Shown here: one piece after another, positions 33,731-45,170 of the stretch
Position numbering within the stretch: position 1 is the stretch's first letter
How the letters are laid out: each line of letters begins with the position of its first letter
Source of the DNA: Zopfochytrium polystomum
Lineage: Eukaryota; Chytridiomycota; Chytridiomycetes; Chytridiales; Chytridiaceae
Length of the DNA stretch: 64,000 nt
Direction: 5' to 3'
NCBI GenBank assembly: GCA_025765615.1
Contig: JAIVFJ010000061.1
Location: 62,001-126,000 of the forward strand
Translations under genes and position numbers: made by a program
The notes under the pieces: generated by a model
The model's input: the letters and a program-made list of their open reading frames with translations, nothing else
Databases searched by the model: none
Told to the model about the DNA's origin: nothing

Positions 33731-35738
33731 TCAATACCGCCCACTGCTGCTCTTTGGTGTCAACGGCATTGCGTTGCTTCCGCTGCCGCCCGCCTCGTCG
33801 TCCGCCCTCGCCTTCCCATGCGATTTGGCTGACAATTGTTCTTTCGCGCCTCCGGCGCCTTCGTCGTCGGAATCCATAAATTGGTGCAGACTCGGACCAC
33901 CGACCGCCGCCTTGTCGTCACCGAACGGGTCATCGCTCGTCAGGATTTCAGGGAGGCGGTACGCTTGATTGCGGGAATCTGCCGTCGAGGAGATGATGGC
34001 GGCCGCGAGGGCCATGTCTTCGTCTTCGTTCGACCGGTTGGTGGTAGGAGCGGACGAGTCGTTGTTGCTCGTGTGATACTTTGTGCTCGCCTCGAAGCCA
34101 GGCACGAGAATTTGGTACCTTTCCAATGAAGCGTTTCACGTCAGTCTTTCGAGGAAACCGCGAGGAAAAAAACAAAAGAAAACCCTAATCACTTACTCTG
34201 GGTCAACAAGCGCCATGTCGTATTGGTCAAGAGCCGAGGCCAGGCTGGTGTGAGTTTTAAGGAGCCGCTCTGCGAAGGTGCGTTCGAGCGGATCAGAATG
34301 AATAAATGGGCCAACGGCATCAGTCGTCCAAAGTTACCCAAGAGCTCCTCCTCTGTAACCTGTTCGATAAGGCGCGCAAGCCGACGAAGCATGTCTTGGC
34401 ATTTTGCCTTAAACTCCTATGGTGGGCAATAACGCGAACACAATTAGGCACACTGGCACGTTTTGCTGTGAACAGGAGCCAAGCTCTGCTCGAACCTGCA
34501 CGATCGTGTTCGTCGCCAACGAGGTTCTGTCCCCCAAGTTGACCGCTTCCACAAACATCTGAATGTTGTTGTCCGCAAGGTTGCAGTCGAAATTGACCCA
34601 GTTCTTCCGCTCTTGCGGGCTGACAGAGGATATAGGAGGCTGAGACGGTTGGCGCATCGCTGGAGGAGGAGCCTGAATCATCGTGGGGTAGCCAGGGGTG
34701 ACCATAATTGGAGTAGCTCCGACGATCATGGGCTGCTGGATGACGGTCGTGGCGACCGGAATCCCCGTAGTGTATCCAATGGGGACGATGGGGGCGGGGT
34801 ATGCGACGGGGGCGCCAATGCGGACGTGGGGCGGGAAGCGGAAGCCCTCGCCGACGAGCTGGTGGAAGAAGCGACGGATCTCTGGTGGGTCCGTGACGCG
34901 CTCGGCCCACTCCGCAATGTGCTGCAAAAGACGGCCGCGGTTCTCGGGCGCGAGACTCTGGAAGCATTTGAGGTTTGCAGCGATTTGTGGGGTGTTGTTT
35001 TGAAAAGTGTCCGGAAGGTTTGGTGTTAGAAGGAGGTCACGTGCGGTCCACTGCCCACAAAGGAAAAGGGGCGGTCGGGAGACAGACCGTGGACAAAAGA
35101 AGCTTGTGCAGGAACGAGATGTTGTCCTTTGACGAGAGCTCGGCGGCAAACGGCCGGCCACAGTCCCGAACGCAGGCGTTGAGCACAGAGATGGCATAGT
35201 TGGCGACCACTTGGGAAGGGTGTTTTTTTTTGGGGGGGGGGGCAAGAGGGGGGTGGCAAGGCGTGAGCCGAGATCACAGCGACGAAAGTTGCAATATCGC
35301 GCGCCACCTGGACTCTTGGCCTTCAGCTTTGGCTTGAGGCATTTAATGGCTTGCGCACTCCTGGCAAAACGGTAGGGAGGTTGTGCGATCCATCAGATCT
35401 CTGTCCATATGAAGGGAGCACTCGCAGCAGGCGATATATATCCTCACCCCTCTGTCGGATTTGCGTTGATCAGCTGCGTGGTGGCGACGACGAACGACCA
35501 GTCCAGGTCCTGCAAAGTCTCGGACGTGGCGGCATCTGAGGAAATGGGCGATTGTGTGAATGATGATGAGTTGTGCGTGCACGAGTAGTAGTAGTATGTT
35601 GCCGCTGCATCGTGTGCACGAAGTGCCCGCCCCTGTGCGGCAGGCAGCAGCACCATGCATGTGATGATACCTACCAATGTTGTCGGCGATCTCGCCCGTC
35701 GGCTTTGCCTGGAAGAGGTTCTTGAATGCTCCTGACAT
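33731..35738 (-). CDS. VHS-GAT endosomal sorting adaptor (TOM1-like)
   Basis: Starts at ATG 35738 (MSGAFKNLFQAKPTGEIADN) and stops at 33731; roughly 450 residues in about nine exons. The VHS domain is spread over four or five exons: DLDWSFVVATTQLINANPTE, SAQAIKCLKPKLK, KVVANYAISVLNACVRDCG, then ENRGRLLQHIAEWAER and the closing FHQLVGEGFRFPP. A Pro/Met/Ile-rich linker follows. The GAT helices come next: WVNFDCNLADNNIQMFVEAV, CQDMLRRLARLIEQVTEEEL, and, after an intron at 34333-34275, RLLKTHTSLASALDQYDM. The acidic tail is disordered. No gamma-adaptin ear is present, so TOM1/TOM1L or plant TOL-type is closer than GGA. Such proteins bind ubiquitin and clathrin on endosomes. The exon border within the VHS domain near 35050 is uncertain. 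Confidence 0.82.
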
Positions 35739-36203
35739 GGTGGGAACAATGATGGATAATTGTTTGTTTGAAATGAAATTTTTTTGGTTCTTTTTTTCTT
35801 TCTTTTTCACTTGTTTATTTACGATTTGGATGATGAATGGTTCCATCGAAAACCGAAATTCCCTAAAAAGGGTTGGGGGGAGTTCTTGGCCCTCTCGCTG
35901 TCTCTGTCTCTGTCTGTCTCTGTCACTCTCTGTCTCTCTCTCCCTCTTTCTCTCTCCCTCTCCGTCTCTCCTTTCTCTCTCAGCAGTTCTGGGCAAACAC
36001 TCAGCCTCGATTTCGAGACAATGGACGGGAGAGACTAAGAGAGAGAGAGAGAGACAGGGAGAGAGAGAGAGACAGAGGCAGAGACAGAGACAGAGACCGA
36101 GTGAAACACGAGAGGAGAGACACCCACGTCTGGTATCTGGCCCAATGTCATTTATTCATTGATCTGTGCCTCCAATGATTGAGGGACCCCACCCAACACG
36201 CAA
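35739..36203. other. Spacer with CT/GA repeats
   Basis: Promoter side of the TOM1-like gene and 3' flank of the F-BAR gene. CT-rich run at about 35893-35985 and GA-rich run at 36038-36095. No gene seen. Confidence 0.6.
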
Positions 36204-36354
36204 TCAAAGGAAAAAGGTCGAAGGGACGATCCCCACCGCGCCAGTCCCAACGCTGCGCACTCTCCACCACCTGCTTGATTTTGATTGCGATTGGATTGGA
36301 TTGGATTGGATTGATTGTTTGAATAAATGAATGAATGAATAAGAGAGAGAGAGA

Positions 36355-36391
<37 letters not shown>

Positions 36392-38077
36392 TGTGTGTGT
36401 GTGTGTGTGCGTGCGTGCATGCGTGGGTGTACGTGTGCGTAGGAGTGTGCAGTTTGTTAGTGTTTGTGCCAGGAGAAGAAAGGAAAGAAAGGGAAGAAAG
36501 GCAACACCAAAAAAAAACACGTCATCACCCTTCATCCATCTCCTCGAGGACTTCCACCTCCTCCCCCGCGGCAACGTCTAGCTCCAGCGACCGCGGCGCC
36601 GCCGAAAAGTCGTACCGCGCTCGTTGCACCGTGCCCCGCCGCCCCGCCAAAGTCGACGAAGACGTCGTCGTCGTCGATTGCCCCGGCGGCGGCGACATGC
36701 CCGTCGCTGTCGCTGCCGCCGCCGACGACAACGACGACGGCAGGAGCGACGGCCATTGGGGCTGCAGAAAAGCAGGACAAGGAGAAGAAGAACTTGAAGA
36801 AGGAGACTCTGAGGGAGGATGTTGACTAGGAAGCAGCAGCGCAGCGCCTGCCGGTACTTCGTCGTCATCGTTGCAGCCGGACGCGCGCACGACCGGGCTC
36901 GCCTGCATCGGGCCCCAGTCCACGTCGTCGGCCGCCGGCGCCGCAGCCGTCGATGGCTGCGGCGGTGTTGCAGTCGGCAGAGTCGGCGGAGTCGTCTCAC
37001 CAGAGATCGCGCGGAAACAGTCGTCCGGACGGCTGGCGGCTGAACGGGGGCCGCCGAACGGCCGCGGTAGCGGTGCCGGGTCGTCGTCCAGCAAAAAGAG
37101 CAGGTCTGCACCACCGCCGCCGCCGCCGCCGACCGCAGGCCACTGCTGCGACGTGGTCGTCGTCGTCGTCGGCAGCGGGTCGAGACCGGTGGTTGTCGAC
37201 GACGACGATGCGGCGGCGGGACCGGCACGTGGTGGGCCCCAGGCGTCGACGTCGACGACCGCCCCTGCCGTCATTGTCTGCGGCGGCGCCACGACCACCC
37301 ACTCAGACGCCGGTGCCGTCACCGTCATCGACTCCGGCGGCTGCGACGACCCGGTCGCGGCCGCGGCCACCAGGTCGTCCGCCGACGCGGCGATCAGCGA
37401 ATCGTCGATGGACGGCGACGCGATGGTCCTGCCGCGGAGGTGCGCGGGCAGCGGCGGCGGCGGCTGGTTGTCGATCGACGCGACGAACGCCAGGAGGCGG
37501 TGCCGGCGCAGCGCCGCGTTGGTTGCACGCACGTCGAGGCTCTGCCGCTGCATGCGGAGGCGCTGGACGTGGCGCGGGTCTTTGGCCGACTGTTTAGTGT
37601 GTGTGTGTATGTTTCATTGTTGGAGGAGGGTTGGGGTGAGCACGAGTGAGCAGGAGGGATTAAGCGATGTGTGGGCAGGGAGTTCCCCGTCCGCAAAGAA
37701 AAGCGAAGCACACCTTTTGCTCGTACACGGCCAGCAGCGAATCCAAGGCCTGGATGCGCCGCTCGGCGTCCTGCCCCTCGCGCTCCAGGACTTTGATCCT
37801 GTCGACAGCCAGCTTACGCCCCTTCTTGCCGCCCAGCCGAACGATGCTCTCGTCCTCGTCGTCATCGGCCTGTGTTTTGTTTTGGACATTTAGAGAGCTT
37901 CAAAGGAGAAGAGCAGATACGAGAAGAAAAAGGAAAGTAGTTTCTACCTCGAAGGCTTTTGTCGGACTACTGCTCGCAGCATTCCGTTTTGAACCCAAAA
38001 AGTCGGAAAGATCCTATCAAAACGACGCACACACGATCAGAGAAGCGGTGCAGAGCCTCTATTCGCTCTCCTTCTCT

Positions 38078-38108
<31 letters not shown>

Positions 38109-38521
38109 CCACCCTCACTCACAGACTCAGACTCAACCTCACTCTCACAATCTCTCCCCCCTCTCCATCCCCGCCTCCCCCAACCGCAAACACCACGCAA
38201 AACGCACGCACCAAAAAAAAAAAAAAAAGCACACTTCAACAGCTCCTCACCGCCTTCTCTTCAAAGCGAAAGTCTGCCGGCACCGCCGCTCCGACGGCAT
38301 CGCCAACGCCGCCGCCGCCGCCTGCGGCCGGCGAGCGCAGCAGCCGAACGGTGTGCTCCGAGTCCGCGGCGGCCGAGACCGCGGCGAACACGGCGTTGGT
38401 GGCTTCGAGGGCCTGCGCTGTGCTGCGGCCGGCGCCTGCGACCAGGTCGTAGTACTTTGCGAGCGCGGCGCGGACTGGCTCGGTGCGGAGCGACTCGTCG
38501 TCGGTTTGGATGTTCTGAGGT

Positions 38522-38560
<39 letters not shown>

Positions 38561-39741
38561 GATGGGAGGAATGAACGTAGTATGTCAAAGAAGTCGCTCA
38601 TTGGCTCGCACACACCAGTTGAAACAAACCTCGAGAATGCTTGGAAGAGTAGTTTTGAAGAACTTGTTTTTGCTCTTGTTGGTCGCCGCTTTGAGGTTTT
38701 GTTGAGGCGAGGCCCCACAGTCAGCCAGTCAGTCAGCCAGTCATTCGAGTGAGGCAGGGGAAACGAATAAAGAGTAAATTCATCGAGGCCAACCCCACCC
38801 ATCGCCTTTTGGTACTCCTCCATCGACTCGGCAGCGGCAAGCGCCTTCTTGTCGGCCTCCAGTCTCTATAGAATTTTTTGAGGCGTTGTTGTTGCACCCG
38901 ACGACACACCACCACCACACCCGAATCGTTAGCATTTGCTTGTTCCGCCCAACCGCCTCCCACCCCCTCACCGCATCCGCCGCGTCTTCAATCTTCTTTG
39001 CCGCCTTCACAGCCCTGTCGACCGCCGCCTTCGCCTGCTCCATCGACCGCTTATCCGCCTCGTACTTTTCACGAAGCTATTTTGTTTGTTGTTTGTGTGT
39101 TGATATTTGCATTGCAATCAGACGAGTCACGTGGTTTCCGAGAAACATAAACAACAAGCCAGTCACAAGCAACAATCAACAAGCAACAGCAACACGTTTA
39201 GTACCTTTTCCAAGTTCGCAACGTCCTTCTGCAGCTCCGCGCCGGCCCTCCTGATCTCGTCAAAGCGCTGCTTCAGCCTGGCCTCGGCCTCTTGCGCGCG
39301 CACCCGCACCGGCCGGCGGACCTCGGCCTCCAGCTTGTCGGACAGCGACTGGTGCACGGACGAGACGTGCTCGGCCTCGTTGACGAGCTGGTGCCACGCC
39401 TGGAAGACCGTGCTGCGCCGCGCGTCGGAGAGGTGTCAGCCAGCCCCCCGAACGTTTGTCGCTGCCTCCTCCCCCCCAAACAACGAAAAAAAAAAAAAAA
39501 AAAAAAAAAAGAACCAAACCTTCCAATAATCGCCTTCTGCCTCGCGGCCGCGGTCTTTCTGTCGGCGACGCGGCGCTGGATCTCCTCTTTCAGCGGGCGG
39601 TACAGGCGCTGCAGGCTGCGCGCGTACTCGGCCTCGATCTCGCCGCGGCGCCGCACAAAGTCGCCGAGGCGGTCCATCAGCTGGACGCTTTCGCCGCACG
39701 TGTGTTCGAGCTCGCGCCATTGGTCCTGTATGTGTGGTTTT

Positions 39742-39779
<38 letters not shown>

Positions 39780-39891
39780 GTTGGTTAGTTTTGCAAGTGG
39801 TGGGCGCGACGGGTAAGCTATTTGGAGTGCGGTCGCGGCTTTTTTGAGGGGGAGGGGTAGAGATCTCCACCCAGAGCTCTGTGAAGGGCAT
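36204..39891 (-). CDS. F-BAR / HR1 / SH3 protein of the CIP4-TOCA family
   Basis: Eleven exons (39891-39871, 39725-39520, 39412-39205, 39076-38972, 38865-38799, 38688-38630, 38514-38251, 38013-37948, 37869-37714, 37589-36529, 36270-36204) sum to 759 residues. The first exon encodes only MPFTELW; joined to DQWRELEHTCGESV it matches the TOCA start (GTELWDQFDNLEKH). The F-BAR coiled coil covers residues 1-310 (RRRGEIEAEYARSLQRLY, NKFFKTTLPSILE, IQTDDESLRTEPV). An HR1-like antiparallel coiled coil follows (ERRIQALDSLLAVYEQK-SAKDPRHVQRLR), then a long Ser/Thr/Pro/Ala linker with acidic WGP motifs. The C-terminal SH3 is split by an intron: QRARYDFSAAPRSLELDVAA, then WWRVRSVGTGAVGIVPSTFF. Known relatives bend membranes and link Cdc42 to N-WASP/Arp2/3. 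Confidence 0.88.
36335..36413. repeat. (GA)n(GT)n compound microsatellite
   Basis: GA dinucleotides pass directly into GT dinucleotides inside the last intron of the F-BAR gene. On the sense strand this is (AC)n(TC)n. Confidence 0.9.
39739..39776. repeat. Poly(T) tract (poly(A) in the sense strand of the F-BAR gene)
   Basis: A run of about 38 T in intron 1 of the minus-strand F-BAR gene. In the transcript an A run ends about 14 nt before the acceptor. Confidence 0.9.
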
Positions 39892-41198
39892 TAGCAGGCC
39901 CGTTTCGTGTGTCAACTGGAAGCAGGCACTTGGTGGTGGTGGTGGTGGTGGTGGTAGTGGTGGTGGTGGTGGTCGTGCGCAGCAAGAATCAGCAGCAGCA
40001 GCAGCAGCAGCAGCAGCGGCGGGCAGTGACACCACTAGGCGCAAAAATGGCGAAAAAAGTTTCACTGGGAGAATAATAAAAATGTCATTTGGACGCGGCT
40101 TCTGGAAGGAAGACCACATTGCTCAGTGTGAGCGTGATTTTTATTTATTTATTTTATTTTAAATTATTTTTTTTTTTCACAACATGTTGGAAAAGCTCTC
40201 AGAAGCCGACTCTGGCTTATCTCTTTCGACAAAAGAAACGATGCGTCGTGGACCTATGCTTAAGCTTGTGCTGCATCTAGCCCACACATGCAACTATCCA
40301 GAATCGAACATACATATCTATTGTCTGTTTGTTACCATGAAGTAAAAAGGGCCTTGCATTTGATCCTTCCCTTATTTCGACACAAACAGGAATTTCGAAC
40401 TCCGCCCTGCGGGCTGTCGCCTCCTCGTCGTGATCCTAAAATCCACAGCCCCGGAGTCATCACAAGGCGGAAAAGCAAATAAGCGCCAGTCGCCGAGCCC
40501 ACCACTTGACGTCGCGTTTTGCCAAGATCTCCAGCACCAGCTTCAAACTTCGATATCTTCCGCTCCTGCGAAACGTTTCACTGTCGTGCGCGACTGATCC
40601 GGAATTGACCCGACAAGGCCTCCGACCCGACACGCAACGGATCCATACAAGATTCGTTGCAATCGAGTCGCTGACGCCCGTTTCCGTTCGTTTCGCCGTG
40701 CAGATATCTGCACGTTCGAGCTATCAATATTCAAGTCAAACTAGCTTTCTTACTTGAACCAAACCCCTGTTGCTATTCTCTCGTCTTCGAGACCTGTTTC
40801 AATTCGTCACCGGCAGCCGCTGCCGTCGTCGAATTGGACGATTTTTTTTTCATTCCGTCATCAGTCGATTCGCTCCCATCCTTGGAACTCGAATCATCAA
40901 TATAATTTTTCGTAGCGGGTCGCTTCGCATCTGTCGTCGAAACGTTTACTGCCCACTGTCGACGGTTCAGTTTTCGCCGTCAACAACCATTATTAACAAC
41001 ATTGTTTTGATTTCGTCGTCGGTCGCTTCACACCCAACGTTGAAATCGACGATACCAATAACAACTTGATTTCATTTGTCGTTCGTCCGCTGCGCCGCTG
41101 CCGACACGAAGTTTGCTTGTCACCCACCTTGTTGTTGACGAAAATTTATTTTTTTTCACTATTGATCAGGAGACCTGACGAGTCCACGAGAACCAGGC
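39892..41198. other. Start of AT-richer island, no gene identified
   Basis: Promoter side of the F-BAR gene, then AT-richer DNA. It includes CAC/CAG trinucleotide runs at 39930-40020 and a perfect 18-nt palindrome at 40697-40714. The segment before 41199 may be the leader or LTR of the gag relic that follows, but no paired repeat was found. Confidence 0.45.
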
Positions 41199-41840
41199 AT
41201 GGGTCCTAACCAAATACTTGAGCGCTATAAACTCGAGCTTGAATACCATGACCAGTATTCTTCGGCGATGGTGCTATGCAACAAAATTATTTGCCGGGAG
41301 GATGACAAAATACAATTGCAGGAAATGACCTTGCACTTTAATCTTCCTTGTGGATCTCAAATGAAGGATGCTCTTTCGGTCTCGCCGGAAAGAAACTCTT
41401 CCAGATGAAAAAATCTTCTCTTCACTCCATTGAGCTCCAAAAGGGGACTAAATGCAACTTCCATTCGGTTGATGAAATTATGGATGCTCTCCGGAACGCC
41501 AACGCCAACTACCAAAAGGCCCACAGCAGCATATCCTTGACAAATGCAGCAAATGCAGCAATTGCAGCTCAGCGTTCTGCTGGCAAGTCCAAACTGGTGA
41601 AGACAAATAATAATGGTCACAGCACTCATTCTCGTCCCAAGAACCGTGTATGCGCCATGGTGAACCTGCCTATCACTCGGCTTACAAATGTCGTGATCGA
41701 TTGAAGGACAACAATGCAGACGCGCTGGCCCAATTCACGAGAGGCGCAAACCCTCCCTGCCAGTCTCGCTAAAATGCTAGTACTGCAGTGCTTATGGACA
41801 CACTGCGATTGATTGTTCACAGATCAAACGGATCATATCT
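41199..41840 (+). pseudogene. Retroelement gag relic with degenerate zinc knuckles
   Basis: Broken reading frames contain a gag-like helical region (LERYKLELEYHDQYSSAM) and a second part with DEIMDALRNANANYQK. In a third frame there is a Cys-His motif, CMRHGEPAYHSAYKC, as in the gag of several LTR elements. It is followed after about 30 residues by a CCHC knuckle reading C-stop-YCSAYGHTAIDC, where a TAG stop replaces what was probably Trp. The spacing C-x2-C-x4-H-x4-C is exact. Frameshifts and stops show it is dead. No pol domain was recognised downstream. Confidence 0.55.
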
Positions 41841-44822
41841 TAATTTGAACGAGCTCAATTGCCGAAACAGACATTTGATATGCCATATCTCACCAATCAT
41901 GGTCTTTGCTGGGGTCTCCCTAAACACTCTCAACACCTCTCCCCCCAGTTCTGACTATGCTGTTTTTTTCATTATTTGTTACCATCGATCACATCCACTA
42001 ACAGGCACCAGTGTTTATCACTGTAAAAGAGCATCCCCTGTTCCTTGTGCTGAGTGAACCTACACATGAGGGGCACACCCTTCTTCATTCTTATCATTTT
42101 TATTTTTACTTTTTTTTTGTTTTACTTCATTTTCACACCCTTCATTCCACTGTTACTGACAAATTCTGTTCAGTGTTCAAACAAATTTTTGGAAGCAGGA
42201 GAGGGTGGAGGGAGTGTAATTCATCCTTCGAAATTGTTCCTTTTCTGTTGTCTCGTTTTGTTACAGCTTTTCACCTTTTTCTCTTTCGTATCTTCCTTCT
42301 TTCTTTTCTTCGCTCCTTTCTCCCCTTTCCCATAAATGGTCCCTCTCTGCTCTCTTTCTTCATTACTATTCTACTGTCTCTCTCAATAAATCCTACCTCA
42401 GTACCAGCCAATATTTTTCTTTCCAGTTTGGTAAGGCCGGAAGCTGGATATTTGACCTCCGCTGGATTTGGCCAGACCCAGACACGGAGATTCCATTATC
42501 CGAGCAATGTCTGTTGCTTAATAATGTTGTCTTTGTTTCAAGGGTTTTCTCTTTGCACCAGTGTTTTTCTTTCTCATTTTGCTAATCTTTGTCTGCCCTC
42601 TTCTCCTAAGAAGGAGTCGACCAGTAAAACTCTTCGGTGGAACTGATTGGTTAGTAACAAGAGGCACAAGACAGACACCATCTGATTGTGACTGCCAGTT
42701 ATCATGGTGCACCATGCCAATGAGGAAAGCAAGCCATTTCTTATGCACACCAGGGTGTCTCCTTGTGCTGTTGACCAATACTACGAGTATTTAGTGGAAT
42801 GGAACCCCTGGGTAAACAATTTTTCTCCTCCTCTGCCAAGCAGATAAATACAGGAGAGGTTTTTTAACCTGCGCCAGCCATACTTGCTGACTGACTAGGA
42901 TTGTGAGCAAATCATCAACATTCATCAGTTGTTCAAAGAGTTTTTCTTCTCTTCCTCCAAGTTTTGGAGACGGACGAGCGCACACCTCCACTCCTTCAAT
43001 CCCTCCCTCACTCAATGAAGATTATTTACCGAAACAACAATGGCTCCTTGATACTGAGAAAAAAAAAACATGCCAAATCAAATTTCGGCATTGCGCTATG
43101 GTCAATGGAGACGCAACGCCATGTTGACTAATCAGACATTTAGGTCAAAATATTTTTTATCAGGCCGAATGGGTTGTGCGTGAGCCGCAGCGATGAACTG
43201 TTTTGGGGGCTGAGGGCTCAATTCTCTGGCTGCAGTATATGATTTTCCGGTTTTACTGAGGTTTTGGGTGTCTGCACAAGCCTTGTAGTAAGACAGCAAA
43301 GGGGCTTTAGCTTCCATACTCTAACAGCAATCATATATCTTGTTTGTTGTCCGACTCCTCTCATGTGGGCCAACACACAACATGCTTGAGTCACACGAGT
43401 CCAAAAACACATGTGAGGACGACAGGCTGTTGAGCCTGCGACCTCAAATAAAAAGAGTATACCCCGCTTTTTTAACTGATAACTTGTGAGGATTATCAAT
43501 TTGACTTGACCAAACAACGTTTCACAAAGTGACGTAACACAGCTGGACCCCATTTCCTATTATTTTCATGGGTTATTATTGTCCCTGCAAGCCGAACCAC
43601 TGAGATTTGGACTGTCTCTTAGCCGCGGCCATGTATATTATTCATGTTATTATTACGCACTAAGTTGCAGGCCGAATGGCTCAGGCCGCTCTGCACTACT
43701 GGCCAGAGGCCCTCTAGCTCAGTGGTGTAGAGCGCTCCCTTCAATGGGAAAGGTGCTAAGTTTGAGACATGCTGGCAGTCACTGACTGAATGATGCAGAA
43801 ATGCTAAGTTCTGCACAATGACTAAGCCTTGCCCCCTCACTTTTGGAAATGGATTAGGATGATGTGCTTAAGTGGGTAGAAGTACAGAGTCCAGGTGTAC
43901 ACAGAGCTAACACAGAGCTGCTACATAAGCTACCATGATGAAAGGCCTCATGAAAGGGTATGAGATCATAGGGTTTTTTCTCCTTTCTTTATTGATGATT
44001 TTTACTTATTTTTTCAATTAGTAGTTTATCCTGTTTTTCCTGTTTTTACTGTTTTATCTTTTATTTATTTGTTTGTTTATTGTCTCTGTGTGTGTCTCTC
44101 TTTTCTTTTGTGGCTGTGAGTGACTGTCTTCCTCTTTGCACCAACCAGCTCTCTCCATCTCCTCCATCTTTCTTGGCAGCTGATGCCAAGAAATGCTCCA
44201 TGATTTTCTGAGCTGTCTTCCTTGTTTGATGGCTCAGCCCCATTGTTTGGTGACTCACTCCTCCTCTCTCTTCTTTGTTGTTTTATTTATTGTTTTGTTC
44301 TTTTGTATATGTTTTCCCCTTTTTTCCCTTCCTTCTTCCTTCACCCTGCTGATTCCAACCCTCTCCTATTTAAGCAGCCCACCCCCCATTCTTGTTGCCC
44401 CTTAGAACCTGTACCTGAAGTCTTCTTGCCTGCCCTTATTCCTTCTCTGACTGTGTGTATGAGCTGGGGGTGGCAGTCCCCTGGTGTGTGACAGGAGAAA
44501 TGGTTCTCTTGGCCATTTATGGCAGTGTGCTGGGTTCAAGTCCCAGTGCACCTCACCATTCTGCACATACTGTTTAGGCTGGTCTGGGGTAGGAGCTACT
44601 TGATGATGGACGGTGGGAGGGTAAAACTGTGGTAGTGCCTCGCCGGTTCCTGTCAATACATCACTTCAAATCCAGGTCTCTCAAGGTGATATGAATGAGT
44701 TGGCTGGTCAGGTATTATGTGGTGGTATGGTCTCTCTGGTATTCCTCCCTGTCCCTGGTGATGGTTCCTTTGGCCTTTGGTGGGCCTGGTTCACTGGGTT
44801 CAGACCCTCTTCCTTTCATGCT
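41841..44822. other. AT-rich repeat debris
   Basis: No supportable gene. Short fragments look like decayed mobile elements. A tRNA-like segment lies at about 43709-43785, and a second B-box-like motif (GGGTTCAAGTCCC) occurs near 44532. Low-complexity T/C-rich stretches occur at 42090-42420 and 44260-44350. Confidence 0.5.
43709..43785 (+). other. tRNA-like sequence, possible SINE head or tRNA pseudogene
   Basis: The segment begins GGCCCTCTAGCTCAGTGG, a good internal A box. GCTC/GAGC pair as a D stem, and a 4-bp TCCC/GGGA stem encloses TTCAATG, which would give anticodon CAA. The T arm (AAGTTTGAGAC) is a poor B box and the acceptor stem has no 3' partner, so this is not a working tRNA gene. 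Confidence 0.35.
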
Positions 44823-44851
44823 TGTTATGAATCACCCTCTGGAAACCTCTG

Positions 44852-44904
44852 GAACCTTCTAGAACATTCCTTCATGGAACCTTCTGGAACCTTCTGGAAC
44901 CTTC
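44852..44904 (+). promoter_or_regulatory. Heat-shock-element array in the 5' LTR
   Basis: Inverted pentamers at exact 5-bp spacing: GAA at 44852, TTC 44857, GAA 44862, TTC 44867; then GAA 44877, TTC 44882, GAA 44887, TTC 44892, GAA 44897, TTC 44902. The core reads GAAccTTCtgGAAccTTC. This is the textbook binding pattern of heat-shock factor. The same array lies at 49759-49811 in the 3' LTR. Function is inferred. Confidence 0.7.
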
Positions 44905-45014
44905 TTTGCTTTCCTGACTTGTCTTGTTGTCATTGGTATCATTGGTATCATTGTATTACTAATTGCTCTTTCTGGAACTTTCTTGGAGTCTTGACAAGGA
45001 ACACTCTCAAAAGG

Positions 45015-45021
45015 TATAAAA
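45015..45021 (+). promoter_or_regulatory. LTR TATA box
   Basis: TATAAAA followed by GGGGG. It is 35 bp upstream of AAGTGAATTAT (45050-45060), the presumed transcript 5' end. An identical box is in the 3' LTR. Confidence 0.75.
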
Positions 45022-45132
45022 GGGGGATGGGGGACCTGTCCCATCCCTCAAGTGAATTATTGTTTCCAATACAATCATCACTCCTCTCAGTTCCTTGTCT
45101 GCCTTGTCCTGTCCTGCCCTGTTCCTGACATC

Positions 45133-45143
45133 ATAATTCACTT
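45133..45143 (+). other. Self-complementary primer-binding site
   Basis: ATAATTCACTT starts 2 nt after the 5' LTR and is the exact reverse complement of AAGTGAATTAT at 45050-45060. This matches the self-priming of Tf1-type elements, in which the first 11 nt of the RNA prime reverse transcription, and no tRNA 3' end match is evident. Confidence 0.7.
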
Positions 45144-45170
45144 CACCCTCTCCCACTACTCTCTGCCATC

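Larger units (their letters stand above)
44823..45130 (+). repeat. 5' LTR, 308 bp
   Basis: Direct repeat of 49730-50037. It starts TGTTATGAATC and ends CTGTTCCTGACA, and contains a GAA/TTC pentamer array, a TATA box and the self-primer sequence. Confidence 0.95.

Noticed and set aside
42011..42794. Plus-strand open frames downstream of the gag relic as pol remains
   Set aside because: I found no RT, RNase H or integrase motif; the sequence is T/C-rich and low in information.
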